Translations under genes and position numbers: made by a program | DNA from: UBA11855 sp035297385 | GTDB taxonomy: Archaea; Thermoproteota; Bathyarchaeia; Bathyarchaeales; Bathycorpusculaceae | DNA length: 64,000 nt | Direction: 5' to 3' | Assembly (NCBI GenBank): GCA_035297385.1 | Contig: DATGZD010000049.1 | Location: 1 to 64,000 of the forward strand | Notes under the pieces: model-generated | Databases searched by the model: none | The model's input: only the letters and a program-made list of their open reading frames with translations | Told to the model about the DNA's origin: nothing | Shown: positions 51,412 through 59,873 of the stretch, piece by piece | Layout of the letters: every line of letters begins with the position of its first letter | Numbering within the stretch: the stretch's first letter is position 1

Positions 51412-52040
51412 GGCTCATCGAGGCCTCCAGATACTGCTTGGTAAACTTTTAAGATATCCTGCAACCATGTGCTTGATGATGCTGGAATTACGCTTACCTT
51501 GTACTTTGGAACCTTGTAAAGTCTGGTGATTTCGTCACGCATCCAATCTGATTTGACTGTAATTTTAGCCGCTTCATAGAAGCCTAACCATTCAATACTC
51601 TTAATTGCCATATTAAATGGTGAATTTGCGCCGTGTGATCGATGATCCTCTAAACTATCAACAGAATAGACAAATGGAATTGCTAAGCCATTCTTTAGTG
51701 TAACAGCAGCGGGGACAAAATGCCAATCAAAAACATTGATAACATCGATCTCTTTTCCAGCTTGATAATATATGTTTGATGCAGCGCGTTCTACTTCCTG
51801 ATTTAACGTTAGAACCCATGTTAAAACACCAATATGAGTACGAACAGGGTTTGCAACTCTAAAGATTCTCACTCCATTTGGTTCCTCAGACATACCAGTC
51901 AAATAGGGATGATAAGTAACCAAATAAGTCTCAACATTACTCTTCACTAATTGTGAAGATAAGTTGCTAGTATATTCAGCGAGTTGACCAATAATCCTTG
52001 GCGGATACTCCCACGTCAAGATAATAACTCGCAAAATCAA
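51408..52040 (-). CDS. Glycosyltransferase paralogue lacking the donor-binding domain
   Basis: 210 residues. The first ~185 align end to end with the N-domain of the next gene: LTWEYPPRIIG, NVFDWHFVPAAVTLK and YEAAKITVKSDWM, up to KVSVIP. Where the C-domain should follow with PNGV, it jumps to TWLQDILKVYQAV, which resembles the last crossover helix of GT-B enzymes (WEKIAQQTTRVYDG in the partner). The GG loop is changed to IGQLAEY. It is unlikely to transfer sugars by itself and may be a partner or regulator of the full enzyme. ATGA overlap with the next gene. Confidence 0.8.
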   Translation of the reverse strand: MILRVIILTWEYPPRIIGQLAEYTSNLSSQLVKSNVETYLVTYHPYLTGMSEEPNGVRIFRVANPVRTHIGVLTWVLTLNQEVERAASNIYYQAGKEIDVINVFDWHFVPAAVTLKNGLAIPFVYSVDSLEDHRSHGANSPFNMAIKSIEWLGFYEAAKITVKSDWMRDEITRLYKVPKYKVSVIPASSSTWLQDILKVYQAVSGGLDEP

Positions 52041-52043
52041 TCA

Positions 52044-52295
52044 CTACGTAAATAGCGAGCAGACTTTTATTATTCCTCTACCTGTGACGTAGTAACGTTT
52101 TTTCCCCTCGCTATCGTAGAACGTCTCCACGAAGCCTTCGGCTTTGTACCTATCAAGAATGTTTTCGATCTCACCTTGATCATGCTGCAAGATGCGTGCG
52201 ACCTCATCACTTCGCCTTGCTAAATCTGCAGCAGTAGCACATAGATTATGCAGGGTTTGCAGTATTCTCTCAGGAAACGGCAATTCTTCTCTCAT
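52044..52295 (-). CDS. Small winged-helix regulator in the alpha-glucan operon
   Basis: 83 residues. ERILQTLHNLCATAADLARR and ILQHDQGEIENILDRYKAEG form helix-turn-helix segments; EGKKRYYVTGRG is the wing. Three bases before the truncated glycosyltransferase and 63 nt after the GH57 gene, so almost certainly in one transcript. Function as operon regulator is inferred. Confidence 0.7.
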   Translation of the reverse strand: MREELPFPERILQTLHNLCATAADLARRSDEVARILQHDQGEIENILDRYKAEGFVETFYDSEGKKRYYVTGRGIIKVCSLFT

Positions 52296-52358
52296 AGCTC
52301 CACGTCCTTAGGCTGAATAATACTTTTTTTCTCTTATAAACGCATTCGAACAGGTTTA

Positions 52359-53906
52359 TTAGAAAAGATGAGTGGCTTTTTGAGTCTGACTACTCAACTT
52401 ATCAAATCTCTTAACTGCAGCATCTACGAGACTTTTTCTAAGGTCTTCACCCCCTAATTCTGTTGCTCTCACATTCGCAAAGGCACGGGATAAAACACTA
52501 TCCTGTAAAGAATATTCTGCCCAAGGCTCAAAATCCCCTCGCTTATTGTGGAACTCTAATGATTTTACATCCACAGTCTGTAGTGCTCTAACAAATCCCT
52601 TAAGACTCCACGATATGACTCCTGTAAAGTATTCTTTTCCCTCAGCCAGGTTGAAAAGAAAAGGCTCATTAGCAGTTAACGTTATCAAGCGTGCTCTTGT
52701 CTCAAAATCCAACAATAAAGTGTGTGCCACAGCAAAAGCATCCATAGCGGATTCGTAAGGACTGAAATAACTATGTACTTCACCAGGTCCACCGCCAGCA
52801 GTAAACATATAGTATAAATGATCGCTTGTCTGGAAGTATCGCCATAATTTGAGAAATTCATCATCGTTCGCTTCGTGAATAATTGGCTCTAATCTCCGTA
52901 AGCTTGTGTAATATGCCCATTGCATGGTATTGCCTAGCCAGCCACTTGAATCGCGTTCGATATCTGCCCATGAAATAGTACCACCTTTTTCTGGTACGTC
53001 AATTTCAGCTATAGAAGCGTGTCTTTCTATGACTTCTATTGGTGTTGCCATCTGTAGGTTTCCCCATTTCAGAATTTCGTCAGGTAAATGCTTAAGAAAA
53101 TCATGAATACCCGTTTCTGGCCAATGATGTTCACCGAACGTTTCATAATCAGGGAAGATGTTAATGCATTGTCCTTCAGTGCCTGCTAACCATTTTGCAT
53201 ATTTTTCAGCCGTTAAAGGCCATTCATTCCACCAGCGTGCACTGAATCGGAAGCCTACATCGTCTGTTAATTTGTAGTTTCTAAGTAGGACTCTAATCCT
53301 GTGTGTTCCCTTTGCTGTGTAAAGGTAGTTTGGTGATTTTCCATGTAGAATTCTCTCAACGCCTTCTGTGAAAATGCCCTTGTAACCAAGGTTCTCGACA
53401 ATTCGGGCAATGGCATTATTGTATAGAAGTTCGGTATTCTCAAAGACTTTCGGTTCATAGTTAAGTAGACTCTTGATTTTTTCACGGTGTTGCTCTACCT
53501 GTGCTACAAATTCGTTTTTTTCTGGGTAGAGGCTTGCAATCGAATGATAATAAGTCTGATCCAAAAATTCAACTTTGCCAGTTGCTGCGAGTTGCTTAAA
53601 ACTTTCAAGAAGATCTTTTTGGAACATTTCACATTGCTCTAAGAAAACACCTGATACACTGAAAGAAACTTTTACTGGTCTCCGTTCTGTCTTGTGTGAA
53701 TCTATGAGGTCAAGTAGGATCTGATTTGATGGAAAGTAACATTTTGTTGCTGCTCTTTTGAAAATTTCTCTATCTGCTTCATTGTCGAAGTAATAATTGA
53801 ATAATTCTTCTTTTTTAAGACGCTTAAAAACTCTGTTTTCCCAAAATACCTTACGTCTTAGCCTATGTGGCTGGTGGACTTCAAAAATGAGAACGATATC
53901 AGTCAA
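52359..53906 (-). CDS. GH57 alpha-amylase
   Basis: Alpha-glucan hydrolase, 515 residues. Motif HQPHR at 11-15, the nucleophile Glu159 in VFENTELLYNN, and the acid/base Asp253 in FPDYETFGEHHW are the GH57 conserved regions. No signal peptide, so it acts in the cytoplasm, probably on glycogen-like glucan with the following glycosyltransferases. First gene of the operon. Confidence 0.93.
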   Translation of the reverse strand: MTDIVLIFEVHQPHRLRRKVFWENRVFKRLKKEELFNYYFDNEADREIFKRAATKCYFPSNQILLDLIDSHKTERRPVKVSFSVSGVFLEQCEMFQKDLLESFKQLAATGKVEFLDQTYYHSIASLYPEKNEFVAQVEQHREKIKSLLNYEPKVFENTELLYNNAIARIVENLGYKGIFTEGVERILHGKSPNYLYTAKGTHRIRVLLRNYKLTDDVGFRFSARWWNEWPLTAEKYAKWLAGTEGQCINIFPDYETFGEHHWPETGIHDFLKHLPDEILKWGNLQMATPIEVIERHASIAEIDVPEKGGTISWADIERDSSGWLGNTMQWAYYTSLRRLEPIIHEANDDEFLKLWRYFQTSDHLYYMFTAGGGPGEVHSYFSPYESAMDAFAVAHTLLLDFETRARLITLTANEPFLFNLAEGKEYFTGVISWSLKGFVRALQTVDVKSLEFHNKRGDFEPWAEYSLQDSVLSRAFANVRATELGGEDLRKSLVDAAVKRFDKLSSQTQKATHLF

Positions 53907-54029
53907 TAGTCTAATCTCTCCTTAAACGCCAACATATCTTCTTCCACGTTTATTTGCTTTATTTACTGTATTCTTTGTTCTTGATATAGACTAAAATGGA
54001 AAACAAAAAAGGGAAAGCTGTGATTTATT

Positions 54030-54347
54030 TTAAGGCGGGGATCTGAGTAGTCTAGATATAAGTCCAAGGATTGCGCCTATCACAACTAGTATACCGCCCA
54101 GTCCTCCTGCAATTATGCCAAGAACTAGCAGAATTATTGCCCATACTATGGAAGAAACGTAGCGTGAGCCAATTATGCAGATTATACCAAGAATAATTGT
54201 TAGTATTGCAAATGCAACTCCGCTGAGGAAACCTATTGGTGAAAAGACTAAGAAAGCTGAGCCGAGTAGTCCTAGTAATCCAAAGATGACAATTATTATT
54301 CCACCTATTAATGCTAAAATGTACCCGACATATGCTAAAGTAGCCAT
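54030..54347 (-). CDS. Small Gly/Ile-rich membrane protein
   Basis: 105 residues almost entirely hydrophobic: three or four helices (YVGYILALIGGIIIVIFGLL; SGVAFAILTIILGIICIIGS; SSIVWAIILLVLGIIAGGLG). Ends in LLRSPP. Resembles DUF4064-like small membrane proteins. Function unknown. An ATACAGC/GCTGTAT inverted repeat lies about 50-75 nt upstream of the start. Confidence 0.7.
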   Translation of the reverse strand: MATLAYVGYILALIGGIIIVIFGLLGLLGSAFLVFSPIGFLSGVAFAILTIILGIICIIGSRYVSSIVWAIILLVLGIIAGGLGGILVVIGAILGLISRLLRSPP

Positions 54348-54487
54348 TTTCTACTCACCTCCTAACGATTCAAAATAAAATAGTGTCTTGCGTATACAGC
54401 TTTTAAGCTTTGTGACTGCTGTATGCCAACAATCTTCAATTACATGATAAACTGTGTGAGCAGGTTATGTCTGTTCCTTTTAGAAGG

Positions 54488-55498
54488 TTATTCTTTGTGG
54501 AAGTATGGCAATATTTGCTTCCGATAAGCTGTCATAAGGCTCTCTTGATCCTGTCCGACTTGGTGCACATAGACTTTATTGCAGCCAGCTTCAATATTTT
54601 TATTGATTCTCTTGATATGCTCTTCTAAATCATTTCCACAAATGATATGCTTTGCAATCGCATCTTCAGTAACAAGCTCTACTGCTTGTTCGAAATGTTT
54701 TGGTGTCTTGAGTTCTTGGCCCAGTTCGCCTGGCAAAACGCTGTTAGGCCATTGTTTTAATGCGATTTTTCTTGCTTTGTATTCATCATCTGAGTAACAC
54801 ACAGTAAACGAGCCATAACAGGATGGATTTTTACCTTTGGCGGTACGTTTGAATTCTTCTATTATATCTGAACTAGGTGAAGTAGTTATTAACCCGTCGC
54901 CAATTTTGCCCGCTAGTTTGGCGGCATTCTTTCCTGCAGCGGCAATCAGGATATCAGGCAGATTCCTTGGTAGTGTGTAGATTCGCGCGTTATCGATAGT
55001 GTAGAAGCGACCATAATGAGTTACAACATCACCTTTCCAGAGCATACGAATTATTTCTACAGCCTCTTCGAGCATATTAGCACGTAAATCATAGTCTGGC
55101 CACCTCATTCCTATGATATGTTCATTAAGGTTCTCTCCGCTGCCTAATCCGAGGGAAAATCGATCAGGCATTATAGTGGCAACGGTGGCTGCTGCTTGAG
55201 CGATTATAGTCGGATGATACCTCATCGTAGGACAAGTTACGCCTGTTACTAAACGTAGAGTTTTTGTCGCCTGCGATATTGCACCTAAGACGCTCCAAAC
55301 GAATGGGCTTTGTCCTTGAGCATCAATCCAAGGGTGGAAATGATCGGATATAAGAGCAAATTTGAAGCCTGCCCTCTCAGCTTTCTGTGCACTACTGATT
55401 AATTGTTGTGGATCAAGCTCTTCAGTTATTAGGGCACATCCAATTTCAACATTATTAGAGGATTCTAACAAGTTTTCTAACTCCTGAATTCTATTCAA
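54488..55498 (-). CDS. F420-dependent LLM-class oxidoreductase (TIGR03557 type)
   Basis: 336 residues, TIM-barrel luciferase-like fold. GFKFALISDHFHPWIDAQGQ, TGVTCPTMRYHPTIIAQAAA and RFSLGLGSGENLNEHIIG are shared with F420-dependent glucose-6-phosphate dehydrogenases, especially the G6PDH-like subfamily. Uses deazaflavin F420; substrate unknown. Monocistronic. Confidence 0.9.
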   Translation of the reverse strand: MNRIQELENLLESSNNVEIGCALITEELDPQQLISSAQKAERAGFKFALISDHFHPWIDAQGQSPFVWSVLGAISQATKTLRLVTGVTCPTMRYHPTIIAQAAATVATIMPDRFSLGLGSGENLNEHIIGMRWPDYDLRANMLEEAVEIIRMLWKGDVVTHYGRFYTIDNARIYTLPRNLPDILIAAAGKNAAKLAGKIGDGLITTSPSSDIIEEFKRTAKGKNPSCYGSFTVCYSDDEYKARKIALKQWPNSVLPGELGQELKTPKHFEQAVELVTEDAIAKHIICGNDLEEHIKRINKNIEAGCNKVYVHQVGQDQESLMTAYRKQILPYFHKE

Positions 55499-55540
55499 AC
55501 ATATAAAAATGGTTTATCTGTTCAAAGAAATTCGAATCTT

Positions 55541-55822
55541 TTACATTGACATGGGTTTTTCGACAGCTTGCTGTTTAATAGGTATTTGCTCGCTTGTTTG
55601 TTCATGCATCTTGCGATGATGCTCATTGTGAGCTCCTAACATATCAAAAACTTGACCGCATGTTCTACATTTGTATTTTCCTTCAGCAGTTACCTCAGCT
55701 GTAGTGGAAGCATTTGTTTCCTGATCTTTCATGCCTTCGCCTGTCAGTCCTTCAGATTCGTAACCGGTGCTAGCTCTAGATTCTTCTTGCCCACTTCTGT
55801 TATCATTCTGCAAAACATTCAC
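55541..55822 (-). CDS. C2H2 zinc-finger small protein (leftward)
   Basis: 93 residues: an acidic, disordered Ser/Thr/Glu region and one C2H2 finger, YKCRTCGQVFDMLGAHNEHHRKMH. Similar in design to the protein encoded at 56055-56315 on the other strand. Single-finger proteins of this type occur in many archaea; roles in DNA binding or redox are unproven. Confidence 0.75.
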   Translation of the reverse strand: MNVLQNDNRSGQEESRASTGYESEGLTGEGMKDQETNASTTAEVTAEGKYKCRTCGQVFDMLGAHNEHHRKMHEQTSEQIPIKQQAVEKPMSM

Positions 55823-56054
55823 CTCCTCAGCATGACCAGTTAAAATTCAAATTGACACTTGTGATAGTCTATGAACACTATACGATGGAAGTATAATAAG
55901 CGTATGTTGTAAATCATACACAGCCACAAACTCATTCGAAAAAGTAACTTAGTAACTGAACAGCTTAGTATTGAGTATTTTTGTGTTTTCTCTGTATTGT
56001 TGTTGTCATCAAACAATCACAAATGTTTAAAAAAACAACTCAATTAAGCCCTTT

Positions 56055-56315
56055 GTGGTGCACATGACTGAGCCAGATTTTCCTTACAAGAAACCTCCGC
56101 CAAAGAATCCTGCGGTAAGGGGAAAAGGAACACAGTCTTCGCCGGATGTAACCGAGCCAAAAATTGAAGAAGAATCAACTAAAGGCAACGAAGGCAAGGT
56201 AAAGGAAGCGGGTACGTTTACTTGCAGCGTATGTGGAAAGTCTTTCAATACTCAGTCTGAATTAGATCTTCATACGAGTACGGCACATAAAACTGCGAAG
56301 AAAGTAACGGTTTAG
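56055..56315 (+). CDS. C2H2 zinc-finger small protein (rightward)
   Basis: 86 residues. A proline/Lys/Glu-rich N-terminal part (KKPPPKNPAVRGKG) precedes a single finger FTCSVCGKSFNTQSELDLHT, ending STAHKTAKKVTV. GTG 56055/56058 or ATG 56064 are possible starts. Divergent paralogue of the 55541 gene; followed 13 nt later by a small basic gene. Confidence 0.78.
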   Translation: MVHMTEPDFPYKKPPPKNPAVRGKGTQSSPDVTEPKIEEESTKGNEGKVKEAGTFTCSVCGKSFNTQSELDLHTSTAHKTAKKVTV

Positions 56316-56327
56316 GAGGTGAAGAGT

Positions 56328-56486
56328 ATTCCCCCTAGAGGTGTGAAGAGTGAGAAAAGAAAAAGACAATATGAACATATAAAAGAAAGCGAGGAAAAAA
56401 GAGGTAGATCAGAAGGAACTGCTAAAAGAATTGCGGCCGCGACTACTAACAAGACACGAAGAGAAAAAGGTGAAACAAAATCATAA
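56328..56486 (+). CDS. Small basic protein, probably ATT-started
   Basis: The frame 56319-56486 encodes a Lys/Arg/Glu-rich peptide: PPRGVKSEKRKRQYEHIKES, then GRSEGTAKRIAAATTNKTRR, ending EKGETKS. Related short proteins in other prokaryotes begin with MPPRG-like residues. Here that place is ATT (56328), with a perfect GGAGGTGA 5 nt upstream. The alternative start GTG 56319 lies inside this motif and has no site of its own. Function unknown; found with stress genes. 52 residues plus stop. Confidence 0.6.
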   Translation: MPPRGVKSEKRKRQYEHIKESEEKRGRSEGTAKRIAAATTNKTRREKGETKS

Positions 56487-56761
56487 TACCAGTTCTCTTT
56501 AACATTTTGATGAATAGCCCAAAGACAGTTTTTGTTCCTTTCACCTTTGACTTATCGATCATAGACTTGCTTCAAAGCTGATATCATTGAAAGGAAGATA
56601 GAATGCTCGATATCTAAATTCTTTAGGAACGATGAAATCTAAAATAGTTGCTAAATTATCTTGACTGAAAAATATTATAATTCTCATGGTTTGTGACTGT
56701 GGCATCCCTATAACATAGGCTTATCAAGTACCATCTCTTCTTTTTGTATGGAGGAAATTTT

Positions 56762-56938
56762 TTGAGTGAATATGAAATAAAAGGGAAAGCTAAGCAAGTC
56801 AAAGGCAAAGTCAGAAATGCTGCAGGTAGATTGACAGGAAACACTGGGCAGCGAGTTAAGGGTTCAATGGAAAATGCTGGCGGCAAGGTTCAAGAAGGAG
56901 TAGGAAGAGCGACAAGAAAAAGAACTCGAAGAGCATAG
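56762..56938 (+). CDS. CsbD-family stress-response protein
   Basis: 58 residues from TTG with ATGGAGGAA just upstream: SEYEIKGKAKQVKGKVRNAA, then GQRVKGSMENAGGKVQEGVG and a basic tail RKRTRRA. CsbD proteins are small, poorly structured, general-stress-induced proteins in bacteria; their presence in archaea is less common and points to horizontal acquisition. An ATG at 56744 in the same frame overlaps the ribosome binding site and is less likely. Confidence 0.85.
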   Translation: MSEYEIKGKAKQVKGKVRNAAGRLTGNTGQRVKGSMENAGGKVQEGVGRATRKRTRRA

Positions 56939-56982
56939 AGCAGTTTACTTTTTGGTTCTACGTTGAAGTGGAGGGGATATAA

Positions 56983-57453
56983 GTGAAAAGAGAAGCGTCC
57001 AGCATGAAGACTGACAATAAAAGCATATATGATTTGCTAAAGAAGGATCATACAGAAGTAAAGCAGTTATTCAAACAGATTCTGGATGAATGTAAACCTG
57101 ACGAAGCAGCATACAATCAAATTAGAAGTGCTTTACAAGTGCATATGAGAGGTGAAGAAGAATACTTCTATCCAGCGATTAAGGATGGAAGAGATGCGCG
57201 AATCTTATCGAATGAGGCTATGGTTGAACATAATTCTGCTAAAATGTTGATGGATGAAATCGATAATACAGGTGAGGATGATGAAATGTGGCTACCAAGA
57301 GTCAAAGTGCTCAGTGAAATGATAGATCACCATGTAGAAGATGAAGAAGGAGACCTTTTTGATGAAGCAAAGAAGCTACTTAACGAAAACCAAGCGTGCG
57401 AAATCGGCCAAAAATTTCAGGAAATTAAAGGCATGTCAGCTAAAATGATGTAA
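56983..57453 (+). CDS. Hemerythrin HHE-domain protein
   Basis: 156 residues. A four-helix bundle with the di-iron ligands: LLKKDHTEVKQLF, ALQVHMRGEEEYFYPAI, MVEHNSAKMLMDE and MIDHHVEDEEGDLFDEA. These proteins bind oxygen, or NO, or repair iron centres. GTG start with GAGGGGATATA upstream; ATG 57004 is possible. It completes the rightward stress cluster. Confidence 0.92.
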   Translation: MKREASSMKTDNKSIYDLLKKDHTEVKQLFKQILDECKPDEAAYNQIRSALQVHMRGEEEYFYPAIKDGRDARILSNEAMVEHNSAKMLMDEIDNTGEDDEMWLPRVKVLSEMIDHHVEDEEGDLFDEAKKLLNENQACEIGQKFQEIKGMSAKMM

Positions 57454-57509
57454 TAGTTAACTGATCAAGTTTTTGTTTCCACAAGAATTTTTTATTAAAC
57501 TTATAGTGT

Positions 57510-58256
57510 TTAGTCTGAATTATTTCTTTTTTTATTGTTGGTGATATTCTGTGGCTTTTTTGGAGATACCCATTCTGTTCCACCACATCTTGGACATGGA
57601 GTAAATTTAGCTTCCATATCAAACTCCGTTTTTTCTCCACATTTCCAGCAAAAATAATTGGATGCTTCTTTGACTGTCTGCTTAACATGATAATGCTTAG
57701 GAAAATTATCATTTTCAGGAAGAATTGACAAGCCTGCTGTGGGATGCTCTTTCTTAAAGATGCTTATCTCGCCTGTATGTTCGAAGTACGCTTTTTTTAT
57801 TTGCCCTAGATTATCTATTCCTTGAAGCCTTAACAAGGAGTATATTTCTTCTGGTGCTAATTTCTCCTTTTTGACAGACTCGGGGTCAACTCTTCCATCT
57901 TCGATTAGAAGCGTCGCTTCGCTTTCAATGAAGGATTCGAGCTTTTTGCTTTTCTGAGCTAAATGTATAAAACCAATTTCAAGAAGCAAAAACGCAGTCA
58001 ATACGACCATAGCAAATATTATGGGAATTTCCACTTGAACTGCAGGGTTTCCTATAATATTACCTATTGCAACTATGACGACTGCATCAAACATACTCAA
58101 CTGTTTATTCTCACGTTTACCCATCAAACGTAGAAGAAAGAAGGCATATATGTAGAGAATGATGACTCTAACTATGACCGCGGGCAAATATAACCAAGTA
58201 TCATTGCCCATCTGACCAAGAAATACACTATTTAGAAAATCTTCCAGAACAGACAT
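57510..58256 (-). CDS. DUF421/YetF-like membrane protein with added zinc ribbon
   Basis: 248 residues. Three membrane helices (WLYLPAVIVRVIILYIYAFF; FDAVVIVAIGNIIGNPAVQV; IFAMVVLTAFLLLEIGFIHL) are followed by the DUF421 soluble domain (ATLLIEDGRVDPESVKKEKL, LLRLQGIDNLGQIKKAYFE). The C terminus carries an extra zinc ribbon with CWKCGEKTEF and CPRCGGTEWV, not part of bacterial YetF. Function in membrane homeostasis or stress is guessed from the family. Confidence 0.85.
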   Translation of the reverse strand: MSVLEDFLNSVFLGQMGNDTWLYLPAVIVRVIILYIYAFFLLRLMGKRENKQLSMFDAVVIVAIGNIIGNPAVQVEIPIIFAMVVLTAFLLLEIGFIHLAQKSKKLESFIESEATLLIEDGRVDPESVKKEKLAPEEIYSLLRLQGIDNLGQIKKAYFEHTGEISIFKKEHPTAGLSILPENDNFPKHYHVKQTVKEASNYFCWKCGEKTEFDMEAKFTPCPRCGGTEWVSPKKPQNITNNKKRNNSD

Positions 58257-58505
58257 CTATATGTTCGACTCTTTGAAAACTTATCTATCTCATAGAAGAG
58301 TTAAAAGAGATTAATAAATAGTCGGTTGCTTGACAATTTCAGAACTGTACATTGAATTGAGTATTTGCGAATAGTATTACAGTAGATTTGGCGTTCTTGT
58401 TGAGTTTAGTTGTTTCATTGTACAATTTCCACTTAAGCAATTTTATTTTGGCATGATTTTGGTAGATAATATCTCGATTCCTTCGGTTTTATTAGAGTAA
58501 AAAGG

Positions 58506-59873
58506 TTACTTGCCTATGACGTGAAGTTTTTCCGCAAGAATCCATGGAGATACCAATTGTCCTATCTGTCTATCATTGTTTGCGATAACACTTACATTTT
58601 TTAGTACTTCGAAGATGTTGCCTGCCAACATAATACCTCGAGTGCAATGTTCTATCTCCCCTTTCTTGATTTTCCATGCAGGAGTTGCTACAACTGAGAA
58701 TTCGCCACTAACTGGGTTGCTGCTATGTGCGCCTTGTAAGTAATAGATGAGTAAGCCTTCATCTATCTCAGACATAAGCTGATCTACTGTTATAGTACCA
58801 GGCATTATGTGAAAATTTGTTGTCTCTATATTAGGTGTAGATAGATAACCTGCTCTCGATGCATTGCCAGTGCTTTGTACACCTTCTTTCTTAGCTGCAT
58901 AATTGTCATAAAGGAACCCCTTCAAAATGCCTTTCTCGATGATTGCAGTTTTCTGGCGAGGATAGCCTTCGCCGTCGAATATCGATGTTCGTAAACCGCC
59001 AGTGTATAAGCCATCATCATAGATTGTTATGTTTCCTGAAGCTACTTTTTGACCAACCTTATCTTTGAATGCTGATTGATTGCGTTGTACACTGTCTGCT
59101 TTGACTGCGTTAATTAATGTATAGTAGAGAAGTTCTTGTAGTGCGAACTGAGTTAGGATTAGCTTTGTTGTTTTTGTCTCAACGGGTTTAGTCTTCAATG
59201 CAGATATAGCAAGTCTAGCGGCTTCTTTTCCAACCCACTCAGGATCTACTTTGTAGTTTCGTTTAGCGTCGAATTCAAAGCAAACAGGAGTAACCGTGTT
59301 CCCTGTCTTGGCGACTGTTGCTAAGCTGCATTCAATCATAGTTCCTTTATCAAAAGCTGAAATACTGTTAGTGTTAGCAATAGCTACTGCGAAGGATCCT
59401 GTTCCTGCACCTCCTTCGACGGCAAGCACACGTTTGTCTGTTTGAATTGCAGCATCTAACATAACAGAGGTCATATTCACTAAATCTTCAGAATGAACGT
59501 CAGAGATTGCAGAATCGTAAGTATTCTCTGGTAACGCATAAGGTTGTCTTTCGGGTAATCCATGCCAGTCGGGATCAGGTTTGCTTGCCTTTGCAGCATT
59601 CATCGCTCTAACAATTATATCTTCTATAGCAGTCTGTTTGTCTATTACGTTAGTATATGCGAAACCAATGGCTTTATCGATAATGATCCTTATGCCTAAA
59701 CCATGGTCAACCGTTTTGTTGCTCTTGTTAATTTGACCACGTTCTAACCCGATGCTTATGCCTTGCCCGTCATAAGCGTAAGCTTCAGCTTCTGTCGCAC
59801 CTTTCTGCTGAGCGATGCGCACAGCATTTTCTGCTACATTTAGTAATTCTTCTTTCTTAAGCGCTGCCACCAA
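58506..59873 (-). CDS. pmbA: TldD/PmbA-family protein, PmbA (TldE)-like subunit
   Basis: 455 residues. The N domain has ATEAEAYAYDGQGISIGLER, and the C domain TNSISAFDKGTMIECSLATV, NASRAGYLSTPNIETTNFHI and NPVSGEFSVVATPAWKIKKG. It lacks the HExxxH of the TldD partner, as expected for the non-metal subunit of the peptidase heterodimer. Overlaps tldD by 17 nt. Confidence 0.93.
   Translation of the reverse strand: MVAALKKEELLNVAENAVRIAQQKGATEAEAYAYDGQGISIGLERGQINKSNKTVDHGLGIRIIIDKAIGFAYTNVIDKQTAIEDIIVRAMNAAKASKPDPDWHGLPERQPYALPENTYDSAISDVHSEDLVNMTSVMLDAAIQTDKRVLAVEGGAGTGSFAVAIANTNSISAFDKGTMIECSLATVAKTGNTVTPVCFEFDAKRNYKVDPEWVGKEAARLAISALKTKPVETKTTKLILTQFALQELLYYTLINAVKADSVQRNQSAFKDKVGQKVASGNITIYDDGLYTGGLRTSIFDGEGYPRQKTAIIEKGILKGFLYDNYAAKKEGVQSTGNASRAGYLSTPNIETTNFHIMPGTITVDQLMSEIDEGLLIYYLQGAHSSNPVSGEFSVVATPAWKIKKGEIEHCTRGIMLAGNIFEVLKNVSVIANNDRQIGQLVSPWILAEKLHVIGK

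Noticed and set aside
54394..54424. ATACAGC/GCTGTAT inverted repeat upstream of the small membrane protein gene
   Set aside because: Only 7 bp with a 17-nt loop; could easily be chance.
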